Positions 14,183-22,966 of a DNA stretch of 24,244 bases are shown here, piece by piece. Under the pieces are notes generated by a model. The model was given only the letters and a program-made list of their open reading frames with translations, was not told where the DNA came from and searched no databases. Position numbers and translations under genes: made by a program. Positions within the stretch are counted from its first letter, which is position 1. Every line of letters begins with the position of its first letter. The stretch comes from CAYJDR01 sp964368965 (GTDB lineage Bacteria; Chrysiogenota; Deferribacteres; Deferribacterales; Mucispirillaceae). The stretch spans positions 1 to 24,244 of the forward strand of contig CAYJDR010000032.1 of NCBI GenBank assembly GCA_964368965.1. Direction: 5' to 3'.

Positions 14183-15047
14183 AAAGCTTTTATTTACTAT
14201 TGTTTTAAGCTCGCTATCTTTCTGTGCGTTTGCACAAGAGGCAACAACAGAGCAAGAAACAGAGATAGAGATAGTTGAAAACCCCGATGAAGCAGGCGCT
14301 GCTATGCCAAACGTAGGCATATTGGAGCATACGCCGATTGTTGACGTTGTTGAAGGCGTCGGCACGGTGCGTTATGCTAACATTGCGTTTCGTGAGGGGC
14401 CTTCCACTTCTCATAAGCTTATTAGGTATTCTACTCGCTCAGAAAAGGTGCTGATTATCGGCGAAAGTGGCGACTGGATGAAAGTGCGCATGTATAACAA
14501 TGCTGAGGCGTACATCTCAAAACAGTATGTCAGGACAGAGAAAATATTCTCGAACGAGCGCACAACAACAAACCAAATGGATAAAAAAGCGTCGTACGAA
14601 ATCAACGACATATTGAATAAGTTTAACGGCACATTGCGTGAGTCTGCCTATGCTGAGCGCTACAAAGTTGTGCCATCGTTAACAATCACAGACGCTAGGA
14701 AAAGCAAAAAGCGTGTCACTATCACACTTTTATATTCGTCGCTGGATATGGCTGGCAACATGGTTCCATCATTGAAAGAGAACTCGCTAGCACCTGAAAT
14801 GCGCGACTTAGTATGCTTAATATTCTCAAGGCTGTTCCTAACAAAGAACGAAGCCTATGAAATAGTTGTAAAAGCGCCAACATTTTCTGATAACGGCACA
14901 GTTACAAGCACTAGCAAAAACTATGCAACTATCAGCATAAATACTGACAAAATCGACATGTCTGCAGTATCAGACGACATGCAAAATATATGGAACTTTG
15001 CAGAAACAAATATCCCAAAGGATACTATATTTGTAACGTTCCCTTAA
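14175..15047 (+). CDS. Exported protein with an SH3-like domain
   Basis: A 290-residue protein with a Sec signal peptide (MFKKLLFTIVLSSLSFCAFA, cleavage likely after A20), an acidic stretch (21-45), a bacterial SH3 domain (about 62-122: RYANIAFREGPSTSHKLIRY, GDWMKVRMYNNAEAYISKQYV) and a C-terminal region of about 160 residues that I do not recognise. SH3b domains usually bind peptidoglycan or protein ligands in the envelope. The ATG lies inside ychF (8-base overlap). The link with a cytoplasmic GTPase is probably only positional. Confidence 0.8.
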   Translation: MFKKLLFTIVLSSLSFCAFAQEATTEQETEIEIVENPDEAGAAMPNVGILEHTPIVDVVEGVGTVRYANIAFREGPSTSHKLIRYSTRSEKVLIIGESGDWMKVRMYNNAEAYISKQYVRTEKIFSNERTTTNQMDKKASYEINDILNKFNGTLRESAYAERYKVVPSLTITDARKSKKRVTITLLYSSLDMAGNMVPSLKENSLAPEMRDLVCLIFSRLFLTKNEAYEIVVKAPTFSDNGTVTSTSKNYATISINTDKIDMSAVSDDMQNIWNFAETNIPKDTIFVTFP

Positions 15048-15060
15048 GGGTGGAGAGCAA

Positions 15061-15540
15061 ATGAGTGGATTTACACATTTCGACGAAAAAGGCGCAAGCC
15101 GCATGGTTGATGTTACAGAGAAAAACGTTACCGACAGGGTAGCGCTAGCGATGGGCACAGTACGCATGAAGCCTGAAACGCTAAAGCTAATCACAGAGCA
15201 AGGCATTAAGAAAGGCAACGTGTTTGAAGTTGCTAGGCTTGCAGGCATTATGGCTGTTAAGCAAACTCCACATTTGATACCGCTATGCCATCCACTTATG
15301 GTTAGTGGCGTCACGGTTGACTTTGAAACAGATTTCGAAAAATCGGAAGTGGAAATCGCTGTTGAAGTGCGTGTTGGTGGGCAAACAGGCGTTGAGATGG
15401 AGGCGCTCACAGGCGTATCTGTCACGGCGCTCACAATATATGATATGTGCAAAGCTGTTGATAAGGAAATGGAAATCACAAACATTCGCCTCATGCGTAA
15501 AAGCGGCGGCAAGAGTGGGCTTTTTGTGAGGGGCGAATAA
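15061..15540 (+). CDS. moaC: Cyclic pyranopterin monophosphate synthase
   Basis: Converts the MoaA product 3',8-cyclo-GTP into cyclic pyranopterin monophosphate in molybdenum cofactor synthesis. The 159-residue product carries KKGNVFEVARLAGIMA with the active-site lysine K51, H77 in LCHPL, and D128 and K131 in YDMCKAVDK. A GGTGGAG site lies upstream of the ATG. No other moa gene is in the window. Confidence 0.97.
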   Translation: MSGFTHFDEKGASRMVDVTEKNVTDRVALAMGTVRMKPETLKLITEQGIKKGNVFEVARLAGIMAVKQTPHLIPLCHPLMVSGVTVDFETDFEKSEVEIAVEVRVGGQTGVEMEALTGVSVTALTIYDMCKAVDKEMEITNIRLMRKSGGKSGLFVRGE

Positions 15541-15541
15541 T

Positions 15542-16324
15542 ATGAGCGCTACAACACTTGAAGCATCATTAAAAGAATACCTCCAATCAGCTGGCACAAA
15601 CAAAATTGTTGTAGGTTTATCAGGTGGTATTGATAGTGCAGTTGCGGCGGCGATAGCTGTCCACGCTGTTGGTGCAGAGAATGTGCAAGCGTTTTTCATG
15701 CCTTACAAAACGTCGAACCCTATCTCTAAAACAATCGCAGAGGAAGTTGCAAACAACCTCTCTATAAACTTGCAAACTATAGATATCAGCGAAGTTGTTG
15801 ACACGTTTTGCAAAATAGATAGCGACATCACACCGCTTAGGAAAGGCAACGTCATGGCACGTGTTAGAATGACGACACTTTTTGACATGTCGCAAAAACT
15901 AGGCGCACTAGTTGCTGGAACTTCTAACAAAACAGAATGTCTATTAGGCTATGGCACTTGGTATGGCGACACGGCATCATCTGTCAACTTACTAGGCACG
16001 CTATATAAGCAACAAGTTTATGCACTTGCGAACCATTACGGGTTGCCAAAGTCTGTAATAGAGCGTGCACCTAGCGCAGACCTATGGGAAGGGCAAACAG
16101 ACGAGCAAGAAATGGGGCTAACTTATGCCGATGTTGATAGCTTGCTTATGGATATATTTGAGCATAAACTATCAGCCGCAGAAGTAGCTGGAAAATATGA
16201 TAGAGAGTTTATCGAAAAGGTAGCTCAAAAGGTTGAATTTAGTGCATTCAAGCGCCATACAGCATATGTATGTGGCACAGAGAAAGCACAAGACGTATAC
16301 GCAGAGATTATTAAAAACTATTAA
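15542..16324 (+). CDS. nadE: NH3-dependent NAD+ synthetase
   Basis: Last step of NAD synthesis: amidates deamido-NAD with ATP. 260 aa, synthetase domain only, so it uses ammonia directly; there is no glutaminase (nitrilase) domain. The PP-loop SGGIDS (27-32) and GTSNKTECLLGYGTWYGD and SADLWEGQTDEQEMGL are typical. The ATG lies one base after the moaC stop, with GAGGGG within the end of moaC, so the two are coupled. Confidence 0.96.
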   Translation: MSATTLEASLKEYLQSAGTNKIVVGLSGGIDSAVAAAIAVHAVGAENVQAFFMPYKTSNPISKTIAEEVANNLSINLQTIDISEVVDTFCKIDSDITPLRKGNVMARVRMTTLFDMSQKLGALVAGTSNKTECLLGYGTWYGDTASSVNLLGTLYKQQVYALANHYGLPKSVIERAPSADLWEGQTDEQEMGLTYADVDSLLMDIFEHKLSAAEVAGKYDREFIEKVAQKVEFSAFKRHTAYVCGTEKAQDVYAEIIKNY

Positions 16325-16354
16325 AATAGATCAATTGTAACTAGGAGAAGATTT

Positions 16355-17836
16355 ATGAACTATAATGGTAGCCACGATAACAAAATTACAGGCGAAGCAT
16401 TGACATTTGATGATGTGTTGGTTATTCCAGCCCATTCGGAAGTTTTACCGTCAGAAGTTGACACAACAACTAACTTAACTAAGAAAATCAAGCTGAACAT
16501 TCCACTCGTATCTGCAGCTATGGATACAGTTACAGAAGCTAGGCTTGCGATAGCTATCGCTCAAGAGGGTGGCTTAGGTTTCATACACAAGAACATGTCA
16601 ATAGAGCGCCAAGCTGATGAAGTTGATAAAGTTAAACGTTCAGAAAGCGGCATGATTGTTGACCCTATTACAATTGACCAAGATAGAACAGTTTCAGACG
16701 CATTAGAGCTGATGACTAAATATAAAATCTCTGGTATCCCTGTTACAAAAGGTAGCCTTTTAACAGGTATCCTCACTAACCGTGACTTACGCTTTGTTAA
16801 GAATAACGAAGGCAAAGTATCGGAATATATGACAAGCGAAAACTTAGTGACTGTGCCAGTTGGTACATCATTTGAGAACGCTATCGAAGAGCTACACAAA
16901 TATAGAATTGAGAAACTTTTAGTAGTTGACGACGCTTATAACTTAAAAGGCTTAATCACTATCAAAGATATCAACAAGCGTTTACGCTACCCACTAGCAT
17001 CTAAGGACGCAATGGGCAGGTTGCTTGCTGGTGCTGCTGTTGGTACATCGCCAGATACTTTAGAGCGTGTGGAAGAGCTAGTGCGCAAGCATGTTGACGT
17101 TATCACAGTTGATACTGCTCACGGCCACTCGTCAAGGGTTCTTGAGATGGTTAAAACTATCAAGGCTAAGTTCCCAGAGTTACAAATCGTAGCTGGTAAC
17201 GTAGCAACTGCTGAGGCTGTTAAGGCGTTGGCTGCTGCTGGTGCTGATTGTGTTAAGGTTGGTATCGGGCCTGGTTCTATCTGTACTACTCGTGTTGTTG
17301 CGGGTGTTGGTGTTCCACAAATTAGTGCTGTGCTTGATTGTGCTGCTGCTGCAAAAGAGTGTGGCATATCTATCATCGCTGATGGTGGTATCAAATACTC
17401 TGGCGATATCGTAAAAGCTATCGCAGCTGGTGCTAACGTGGTTATGTTAGGCTCATTATTAGCTGGTACTGCTGAGGCACCTGGCGAAATCGAGCTATAC
17501 CAAGGCAGAAGCTACAAAGTATATCGTGGCATGGGCTCAGTAGGCGCTATGAAAGACGGCAGTAAAGATAGATACTTCCAAGATGGCACAGTATCTGATG
17601 CTAAGTTCGTTCCAGAAGGTATCGAAGGCCGTGTTCACTACCGTGGTGAAGTTATGCAATCTATCTATCAATTAATGGGTGGTTTACGTTCTGGTATGGG
17701 TTATGCTGGTGCAAACTCTATCGACACACTACGTGAGATTGGCAAGTTCGTGCGCATCACAAACTCTGGCTTAGTTGAGAGCCACGTACATGATGTACAA
17801 ATCACAAAAGAAGCTCCGAACTACAGAGCTAAATAG
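16355..17836 (+). CDS. guaB: Inosine-5'-monophosphate dehydrogenase
   Basis: Oxidises IMP to XMP with NAD+, the committed step to GMP. 493 aa with a TIM barrel interrupted by two CBS domains (about 97-150 and 158-210). Catalytic C310 in GIGPGSICTTR, the loop RGMGSVGAM (391-399), and Y429-R430 of the flap (HYRGEV). It follows nadE after 30 bases with its own AGGAG site, and is closed by a strong hairpin. Neighbouring nadE supplies its cofactor. Confidence 0.97.
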   Translation: MNYNGSHDNKITGEALTFDDVLVIPAHSEVLPSEVDTTTNLTKKIKLNIPLVSAAMDTVTEARLAIAIAQEGGLGFIHKNMSIERQADEVDKVKRSESGMIVDPITIDQDRTVSDALELMTKYKISGIPVTKGSLLTGILTNRDLRFVKNNEGKVSEYMTSENLVTVPVGTSFENAIEELHKYRIEKLLVVDDAYNLKGLITIKDINKRLRYPLASKDAMGRLLAGAAVGTSPDTLERVEELVRKHVDVITVDTAHGHSSRVLEMVKTIKAKFPELQIVAGNVATAEAVKALAAAGADCVKVGIGPGSICTTRVVAGVGVPQISAVLDCAAAAKECGISIIADGGIKYSGDIVKAIAAGANVVMLGSLLAGTAEAPGEIELYQGRSYKVYRGMGSVGAMKDGSKDRYFQDGTVSDAKFVPEGIEGRVHYRGEVMQSIYQLMGGLRSGMGYAGANSIDTLREIGKFVRITNSGLVESHVHDVQITKEAPNYRAK

Positions 17837-17889
17837 TAAACTTAATGTACGGTTGTTGCCGTTCATCATACAATTTTAACTAACATACT

Positions 17890-17919
17890 TTTGCCGTTGT
17901 ATTTCTGTATAACGGCAAA
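17890..17919 (+). terminator. Strong hairpin after guaB, probable terminator
   Basis: TTTGCCGTTGTA (17890-17901) pairs with TATAACGGCAAA (17908-17919), 12 bp with one G-T pair, around a 6-base loop. The following T-run is weak (CTTTATTA), so termination may be partial and let transcription enter the lol genes. Confidence 0.6.
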
Positions 17920-17942
17920 CTTTATTATATGGGGGTTGTGCT

Positions 17943-19172
17943 TTGGATCCTAAAAATATGCTAGCGTTTCGCTATATCAAAAGCCGTAAGCGTAACAGGT
18001 TGATGTCGTTTTTATCTATCACATCTGTTATCGGTATTATGCTTGGTGTTGCCACTTTGATTATTGTTGTCAATGTCATGTCAGGCTTTATGGATAACTT
18101 GCGTGACAAGTTGCTTGGCACAAACTCCGATATTACTATCACCCGTTTCGACGTTAAACCGATAGCAGAATACGCTGAAATCATGGACAATGTAAGCATG
18201 GTCGATGGCGTTGGTGCTGTTGCGCCGTTCACTTATTCGCAAGTGATGCTATCATCAGAGCGTACTGTTTCAGGCGCTATCGTTCGCGGTATCGACCCAG
18301 CACTTGAAAAGCACGTATCAAAACTAGAAAGCTTTGTAACACAAGGCTCTATGGACAATATATCCACAACACATAACGGCATGCCTACAATATTGCTAGG
18401 GCGTGAGCTTGCGCTATCGCTCAATGTGTTCGTTGGCGATGTCGTCACAATCATCAGCCCGCAAGGTGCAAAAGGTCCGTTCGGTACGGTACCTAAGATG
18501 AAGAAATTCGCAGTAGCAGGCTATTTCGATACAGGCATAGCAGAGTATAACTCGTCGTTTGCATACATCTCTATCGAGTCGGCGCAGAGCTTCTTTAAAC
18601 TTGGCGACACAGTATCTGGCTTAAATGTAGCCGTAGCAGATGATGCAGATATCGAAGATGTTTCTTTAGCGTTGTCGGAGTCGCTCCCTTATCCTTATTG
18701 GGCTAGGGACTGGATGAGCATGAACAAAGGACTATTCAGCGCACTACAGCTAGAGAGGCTTGCGCTATTCATCATACTTACGCTTATTATCGTTGTTGCT
18801 TCGTTCAACATCATCAGCATGATATCTATCACCGTTAAGGATAAGCAAAAAGATATCGCAATCTTGCGTGCATACGGCGCTAGTAGCAAGTTCGTTATGA
18901 GCGTGTTCGTCAGGCAAGGCTTGCTTGTGGGGCTTGCTGGCACAATACTTGGCAACGTGTTCGCACTTGCAATAACGCTATTGTTGCGCCATACAAGCAT
19001 AATAAAAATACCAGAAAACATCTATTTCACAGATAGAGTACCGATAGATTTAGACTTTGGGGTTTATATACTCGTTACAGTGTGTGCGTTGCTGATAACT
19101 TTTTTAGCTTCCATATTCCCAAGTCGCCAAGCGTCGAAAATGCCACCAATAGTGGCGTTGCGTAACGATTAA
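17943..19172 (+). CDS. Lipoprotein-releasing ABC permease, LolC/LolE family
   Basis: Inner-membrane FtsX/MacB-type subunit that passes mature lipoproteins to the periplasmic carrier LolA. 409 aa: an N-terminal helix (MSFLSITSVIGIMLGVATLI), a large periplasmic domain (about 50-265), and three C-terminal helices (FIILTLIIVVASFNIISMIS; VRQGLLVGLAGTILGNVFA; VYILVTVCALLITF). The start is a TTG at 17943: GGGGGTT lies 6 bases upstream, whereas the ATG at 17958 is too far. Only one permease gene is present, as in lineages using a LolF-like homodimer rather than LolC plus LolE. It likely serves lipoproteins such as the GLUG protein at 10798-12837. Confidence 0.92.
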   Translation: MDPKNMLAFRYIKSRKRNRLMSFLSITSVIGIMLGVATLIIVVNVMSGFMDNLRDKLLGTNSDITITRFDVKPIAEYAEIMDNVSMVDGVGAVAPFTYSQVMLSSERTVSGAIVRGIDPALEKHVSKLESFVTQGSMDNISTTHNGMPTILLGRELALSLNVFVGDVVTIISPQGAKGPFGTVPKMKKFAVAGYFDTGIAEYNSSFAYISIESAQSFFKLGDTVSGLNVAVADDADIEDVSLALSESLPYPYWARDWMSMNKGLFSALQLERLALFIILTLIIVVASFNIISMISITVKDKQKDIAILRAYGASSKFVMSVFVRQGLLVGLAGTILGNVFALAITLLLRHTSIIKIPENIYFTDRVPIDLDFGVYILVTVCALLITFLASIFPSRQASKMPPIVALRND

Positions 19173-19182
19173 GGGGGCAGAT

Positions 19183-19839
19183 ATGGCGTTGATACAACTT
19201 GAAGGCATATCGAAGGAATACATCATGGGCGACTCGTCCGTAGTGGTGCTTGCAAACGTACATGAAACTTTTGAAGCTGGCGAACTAGTGGCGCTAACTG
19301 GCGCATCTGGTGCTGGTAAATCTACACTTATGAACATCATAGGCGGGCTAGACCTACCAACAGGTGGCAAAGTGTTTTTCGAAGGCGCAGACATATATAG
19401 CATGAGCGAAAACGAACTCAACAAATACAGGGGCAACGAAATCGGCTTCGTGTTCCAGCACAACTATTTGCTAGACGAGTTCAGCGCAGTTGAGAATGTT
19501 ATGTTGCCTATGCTAATAGCTGGCGGAAGCGAGACAGAAGCACTATCAAAGGCATCAAACTTGCTTACAGAGGTTGGGCTTTCGCATAGGTTGTCGCATT
19601 TCCCATCAGAGCTTTCAGGTGGCGAGCAACAACGTGTAGCTGTCGCAAGGGCGCTCATTAACTCGCCTAAGATGATACTAGCAGATGAACCAACAGGAAA
19701 CCTCGATAAAGCAAACACAGATGCAGTTATGGAGATATTATCATCACTATCGCAAAAAGGTGTATTAGTTGTGATAGTCACACACGATGAAGACGTTGCA
19801 AGCCGTTGCACACGTCGCATAAGGTTAGTAAAACAGTAG
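19183..19839 (+). CDS. lolD: Lipoprotein-releasing system ATP-binding protein
   Basis: ATPase of the LolCDE-type lipoprotein exporter; 218 aa. Walker A GASGAGKST (40-48), Q92 of the Q-loop, the signature LSGGEQQ (144-150), Walker B ILADEP (165-170) followed by TGNLD, and H201 of the switch. It lies 10 bases after the permease, with AGGGGG before the ATG. MacB-like ATPases look alike, but the neighbour decides for Lol. Confidence 0.93.
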   Translation: MALIQLEGISKEYIMGDSSVVVLANVHETFEAGELVALTGASGAGKSTLMNIIGGLDLPTGGKVFFEGADIYSMSENELNKYRGNEIGFVFQHNYLLDEFSAVENVMLPMLIAGGSETEALSKASNLLTEVGLSHRLSHFPSELSGGEQQRVAVARALINSPKMILADEPTGNLDKANTDAVMEILSSLSQKGVLVVIVTHDEDVASRCTRRIRLVKQ

Positions 19840-19857
19840 AAGCAGTAGGGTACAGAA

Positions 19858-20493
19858 ATGATTGATATTATAGACATGGATACAAACTTTTTATATTTCT
19901 TCGATATCGCAGGTACGTTTGCGTTCGCGATATCTGGTGCGCTAGTAGGCGTGAAAAAAGATATGGACATCTACGGCATGTTCGTGCTTGCGTTCGTTAC
20001 AGCCGTTGGTGGTGGCACGATACGTGATACTATGATAGGCAGAGTGCCTCCGTTCATCTTCAACGATGGGCTATATGTCGTGATGGTTATACTTGCCACG
20101 CTTGTTGTGTTCTTCATGACTAAGCACGTTGAGCGCAACATGATGCTACTAAACGTGAGCGATGCTATCGGGCTTGGCGTGTTCACGTGTATCGGTGTCA
20201 CTATTGCAGAGTCGCAAGGCATAGTGTGGTACGGCATGATATTGCTAGGCGTTATGACAGCTACTTTCGGCGGCATGATAAGGGACGTACTCGCAAAGGA
20301 AGTTCCATTCGTGCTACGTAAAGATATCTACGCATCAGCAAGCATATTAGGTGGCTTCATGTTCCTAGGGCTTGATAAACTAGGGCTAAACATAGATATA
20401 AATATCCTCATAACATCTATATCAATAACAACACTAAGGCTTTACTGCATGTACTACAACGTGCAACTACCAAAAATGATTGGTAAGGAGTAA
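19858..20493 (+). CDS. TRIC/UPF0126 (YicG-like) membrane protein
   Basis: A 211-residue protein of seven helices with the two-fold repeat of the prokaryotic TRIC family: GGGTIRDT (51-58) in the first half and GGMIRDV in the second. Eukaryotic and some prokaryotic members are trimeric monovalent cation channels; other UPF0126 proteins have been linked to small-molecule uptake, so the substrate is open. It follows lolD by 18 bases, with a TAGGG site. An internal ATG at codon 7 is a possible alternative start. Confidence 0.87.
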   Translation: MIDIIDMDTNFLYFFDIAGTFAFAISGALVGVKKDMDIYGMFVLAFVTAVGGGTIRDTMIGRVPPFIFNDGLYVVMVILATLVVFFMTKHVERNMMLLNVSDAIGLGVFTCIGVTIAESQGIVWYGMILLGVMTATFGGMIRDVLAKEVPFVLRKDIYASASILGGFMFLGLDKLGLNIDINILITSISITTLRLYCMYYNVQLPKMIGKE

Positions 20494-20497
20494 ATCA

Positions 20498-21289
20498 ATG
20501 TTAAAAATAGGCATAATAGGCGGCAGCGGTCTTGAAGACGTCGCAGGCATCGAATACATCGGCGAAATATCGCTAGAAACAAGCTATGGCAAACCGTCAT
20601 CACCGTTCAAACACTTCAAGTCTGATAACGCCGAATTTTTCGTGCTAAGCAGGCACGGCATAAAACACGAACTCTCACCAGCGCACGTAAACTATCGTGC
20701 AAACGTCATGGGCTTCAAGCAACTTAATGTAGATGCTGTTTATGCGTTCTCATCTGTAGGTGGTATCAACTCGGCACTAAAGGCTGGCTCACTCGTGTTG
20801 CTCGATAACGCAGTCGACTACACCGCTGGGCGCATACGCTCGCTATTCACCATGATACACCAAGGCGTTTACCATGTCGACTTAACGTTCCCATTCTGTG
20901 GCGACCTACGCAACAGCATGTCGAAAGCTGCAAAATCTATCGGCGTGGCACTCGTCGAAAATGGCACATACATCTGCACAAGCGGACCAAGGCTAGAAAC
21001 AGCAGCCGAGATAAAACTATACGACCGCTGGGGCATGGACGTCGTAGGCATGACGCTTTTCCCAGAGGTTACAATGTTCCGTGAAGCTGAGATTTGCTAT
21101 TGCTGTGTTGCAGTTGTCGCAAACGTCGCAGCAGGGCTATCAGGCGATAAACTACTCAAGCCAGAAGAGATTATTGCAGAAGGCAAAAAGGCGATGTATA
21201 GCGTATCTCGCTTGATTGCAGAAGTTCCAAGGCACATAACAACTTGCACATGCGGTTGCCAAAACGCACTAGACGGAGCAAAGATGTGA
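20498..21289 (+). CDS. S-methyl-5'-thioadenosine / thioinosine phosphorylase
   Basis: Purine nucleoside phosphorylase family, MTAP type (263 aa): cleaves the methylthio-nucleoside left by polyamine synthesis or SAM use. Phosphate loop GGSGLED (8-14), RHGIKHELSPAHVNYRAN, TSGPRLETAAEIK, GMTLFPE with REAE. The base-recognition site reads VVANVAAG, with N209 where adenosine-type MTAP has the Asp of DYD. Asn there is typical of enzymes acting on 6-oxopurines, so methylthioinosine phosphorylase activity is possible. The frame opens earlier at 20480, but AAGGAG at 20483-20490 sets the start at 20498. The gene ends with a Cys cluster (TTCTCGC). Confidence 0.85.
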   Translation: MLKIGIIGGSGLEDVAGIEYIGEISLETSYGKPSSPFKHFKSDNAEFFVLSRHGIKHELSPAHVNYRANVMGFKQLNVDAVYAFSSVGGINSALKAGSLVLLDNAVDYTAGRIRSLFTMIHQGVYHVDLTFPFCGDLRNSMSKAAKSIGVALVENGTYICTSGPRLETAAEIKLYDRWGMDVVGMTLFPEVTMFREAEICYCCVAVVANVAAGLSGDKLLKPEEIIAEGKKAMYSVSRLIAEVPRHITTCTCGCQNALDGAKM

Positions 21290-22146
21290 TATCCGAAAAC
21301 GTATCACTCAAACCATACACAACATATAAAACAGGTGGCAACGCACGCTATTTTGCTAAACCTACCAACATTATAGAACTGCTAGATGCGCTCTCGTTTG
21401 CAAATGATAACGCCATTCCATACGAAATTCTAGGCGGTGGCGCAAACGTGCTAATAAGCGACGATGGCTACAATGGGCTTATCATATCGACGTTAGAACT
21501 CGATAACTCGCTAACACATAAAGATAATTTAATATCAGTAGGCGCAAGCAAGCCGTTATCTGCGCTTGTTATGTATGCTATAAACAATTCGCTCTCGGGC
21601 ATTGAAAAGTTAATCGGCATACCAGGCTCAGTCGGTGGCGCTATCATGATGAACGCTGGCGCTTACGGCGTGGAAGTGAAAGACGTGCTTGAAAGCGTGC
21701 TAGTATTGGGCGCAAATGGCGAAGTTACGAAACTGTCAAACACTGAATGTTTGTTCGGCTATCGCAAGTCAGAGGGGCTTGATGGTTGCATAGTGTTGAA
21801 CGCTACATTCAAGCTAGAACACGGCGATAAAGCATTGCTAGAGCAAACAAAATCAGAGATATTAAAAACACGTGCAGAAAAACAACCACTCGATAAACCA
21901 TCATGTGGCTCTGTCTTCAAGCGCCCTGAGGGTAACTACGCTGGCACATTAATCGAACAAGCTGGCTTGAAAGGTAAACGCATCGGTGGCGCTATGATAT
22001 CAGACAAACACGCAAACTTCATATTGAACGTCGACAACGCAACATCTAGCGACATACTCGCATTGATAGAGCTTGCAAAGGCGGAAGTGATGAGGGGGAG
22101 TGGGGTAGCTCTTGAATGCGAAGTGAGGATTTTAAACCCTAAATAG
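21286..22146 (+). CDS. murB: UDP-N-acetylenolpyruvoylglucosamine reductase
   Basis: FAD enzyme that makes UDP-MurNAc in peptidoglycan synthesis. The start is a GTG at 21286, overlapping the upstream stop (GTGA), with GGAG 8 bases before; the earlier ATG at 21244 would add 14 unlike residues. The 286-residue product is a type II MurB: YKTGGNA (14-20), the FAD loop ILGGGANVLISDDG (48-61), R160 in GYRKS, the catalytic Ser209 in SCGSVFKRP, and E279 in LECEVRI. The last codons and stop (ccctaaatag) are part of a repeat found again at 22263. Confidence 0.95.
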   Translation: MISENVSLKPYTTYKTGGNARYFAKPTNIIELLDALSFANDNAIPYEILGGGANVLISDDGYNGLIISTLELDNSLTHKDNLISVGASKPLSALVMYAINNSLSGIEKLIGIPGSVGGAIMMNAGAYGVEVKDVLESVLVLGANGEVTKLSNTECLFGYRKSEGLDGCIVLNATFKLEHGDKALLEQTKSEILKTRAEKQPLDKPSCGSVFKRPEGNYAGTLIEQAGLKGKRIGGAMISDKHANFILNVDNATSSDILALIELAKAEVMRGSGVALECEVRILNPK

Positions 22147-22247
22147 CACTATTGCGTTGTTATACTTCACTTGTTATTCAGTCATGTACCGTCGGAGTAC
22201 ACTCCTTTCATAACTCGCTTGCATGCCTAGCACTAGCACCATTTATG
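22136..22247 (+). repeat. Structured 3' element, copy 3 (overlapping the murB stop)
   Basis: It begins within the last codons of murB, in the same sense. Blocks: CGTTGTTAT 22155-22163, TCATGTAC 22182-22189, GTACACTCC 22197-22205, GCCTAG 22225-22230. Central hairpin TGTAC/GTACA around a 7-base loop different from that of copy 2; middle stem GTTAT (22173-22177) with ATAAC (22210-22214); outer stem 22138-22154 with 22231-22247, imperfect (12 of 17 pairs). Confidence 0.7.
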
Positions 22248-22262
22248 CTTTAAAATGTGCAT

Positions 22263-22289
22263 ACCCTAAATAGCACTATTGCGTCGTTA
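22263..22289 (+). repeat. Tandem 5' fragment of the structured 3' element
   Basis: ACCCTAAATAGCACTATTGCGT at 22263-22284 repeats 22136-22157 exactly, and with one mismatch the match runs on through GTTA to 22289 (26 of 27 bases including both ends). The rest of the element is missing: the stop codon of the TOPRIM gene follows at 22298. The inner part AATAG-CA-CTATT is itself an inverted repeat. Confidence 0.85.
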
Positions 22290-22297
22290 CGCTACGT

Positions 22298-22966
22298 TTA
22301 TAGCTGATTGATTTTATTAAAAAATGTTTCCACTTGAGAAAAGCTGTTTATATGTCCTGTTGTGGCAATTCTGTTTTGCAATTGCCTATAGTAGTGTAAT
22401 TCATAAACACTGTTAGGTATTGTTTTACTATAAGATATATTGTTGTGTTTGAGCAAGCATTTTAAATATTGATAGTGATAGTTTGCAAAAGAGCCTATAA
22501 AATTTTCAGGTTTTTTCATGAGTTCAGGGTCATTTTCTCTTACGTTGTAAAATGAGATATGGCTACACGCCTCACTATCTGTTGGTTGTGCAGGTACAGC
22601 TTTTACATTTCCTAAAAACCAAGTTTCAATACAAATGTTTTGAACAATAATATCAAAATCAATACTTGCAAGGATATGTTCATCAGCTAGTGTTTTAAAC
22701 TCTGTATATTTGTCATGAAAAGGCTCACCATCACTATCAACTATTACAAGTAGTTGTTGATATGTTCCTAGTTCTTTCATTGTTTTAATAGCATTGGTTA
22801 CTTCTTTTTTTATATTAGGGTAACCAATACCCGAGATTATATAGTAGCAATTATCGGTAGCTTGTTCAGGCATGCTGACAAGTTTATAGTTTGGCAAAAA
22901 ATGTTCAAACCACTTTTTATAAACATATCTCTCTGTTTTACCTTCTGCGACTACATATATGTTCAT
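22298..22966 (-). CDS. TOPRIM-like protein, DUF4276/RloB type
   Basis: A 222-residue protein opening with YVVAEGKTE (E8, the TOPRIM glutamate), then VIVDSDGE with D77-x-D79, and IETWFLGN (113-120), a pattern common in DUF4276/RloB-like proteins. TOPRIM proteins of this sort are putative Mg2+-dependent nucleases. The ATG follows the stop of the ATPase gene without a gap (TAAATG), so the two are made together. An ATPase plus TOPRIM pair recalls RloAB, OLD and PARIS-type anti-phage systems. The match to DUF4276/RloB is from motif memory and is moderate; PARIS AriB (DUF4435) is a different family. Confidence 0.7.
   Translation of the reverse strand: MNIYVVAEGKTERYVYKKWFEHFLPNYKLVSMPEQATDNCYYIISGIGYPNIKKEVTNAIKTMKELGTYQQLLVIVDSDGEPFHDKYTEFKTLADEHILASIDFDIIVQNICIETWFLGNVKAVPAQPTDSEACSHISFYNVRENDPELMKKPENFIGSFANYHYQYLKCLLKHNNISYSKTIPNSVYELHYYRQLQNRIATTGHINSFSQVETFFNKINQL

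Noticed and set aside
20480..20497. Earlier ATG for the MTA phosphorylase
   Set aside because: It overlaps the ribosome-binding site AAGGAG that serves the ATG at 20498, and the family begins at MLKIGIIGG.
21244..21285. Earlier ATG for murB
   Set aside because: Lies deep inside the upstream gene with a basic, non-homologous stretch; GTG at 21286 has a well-placed GGAG.
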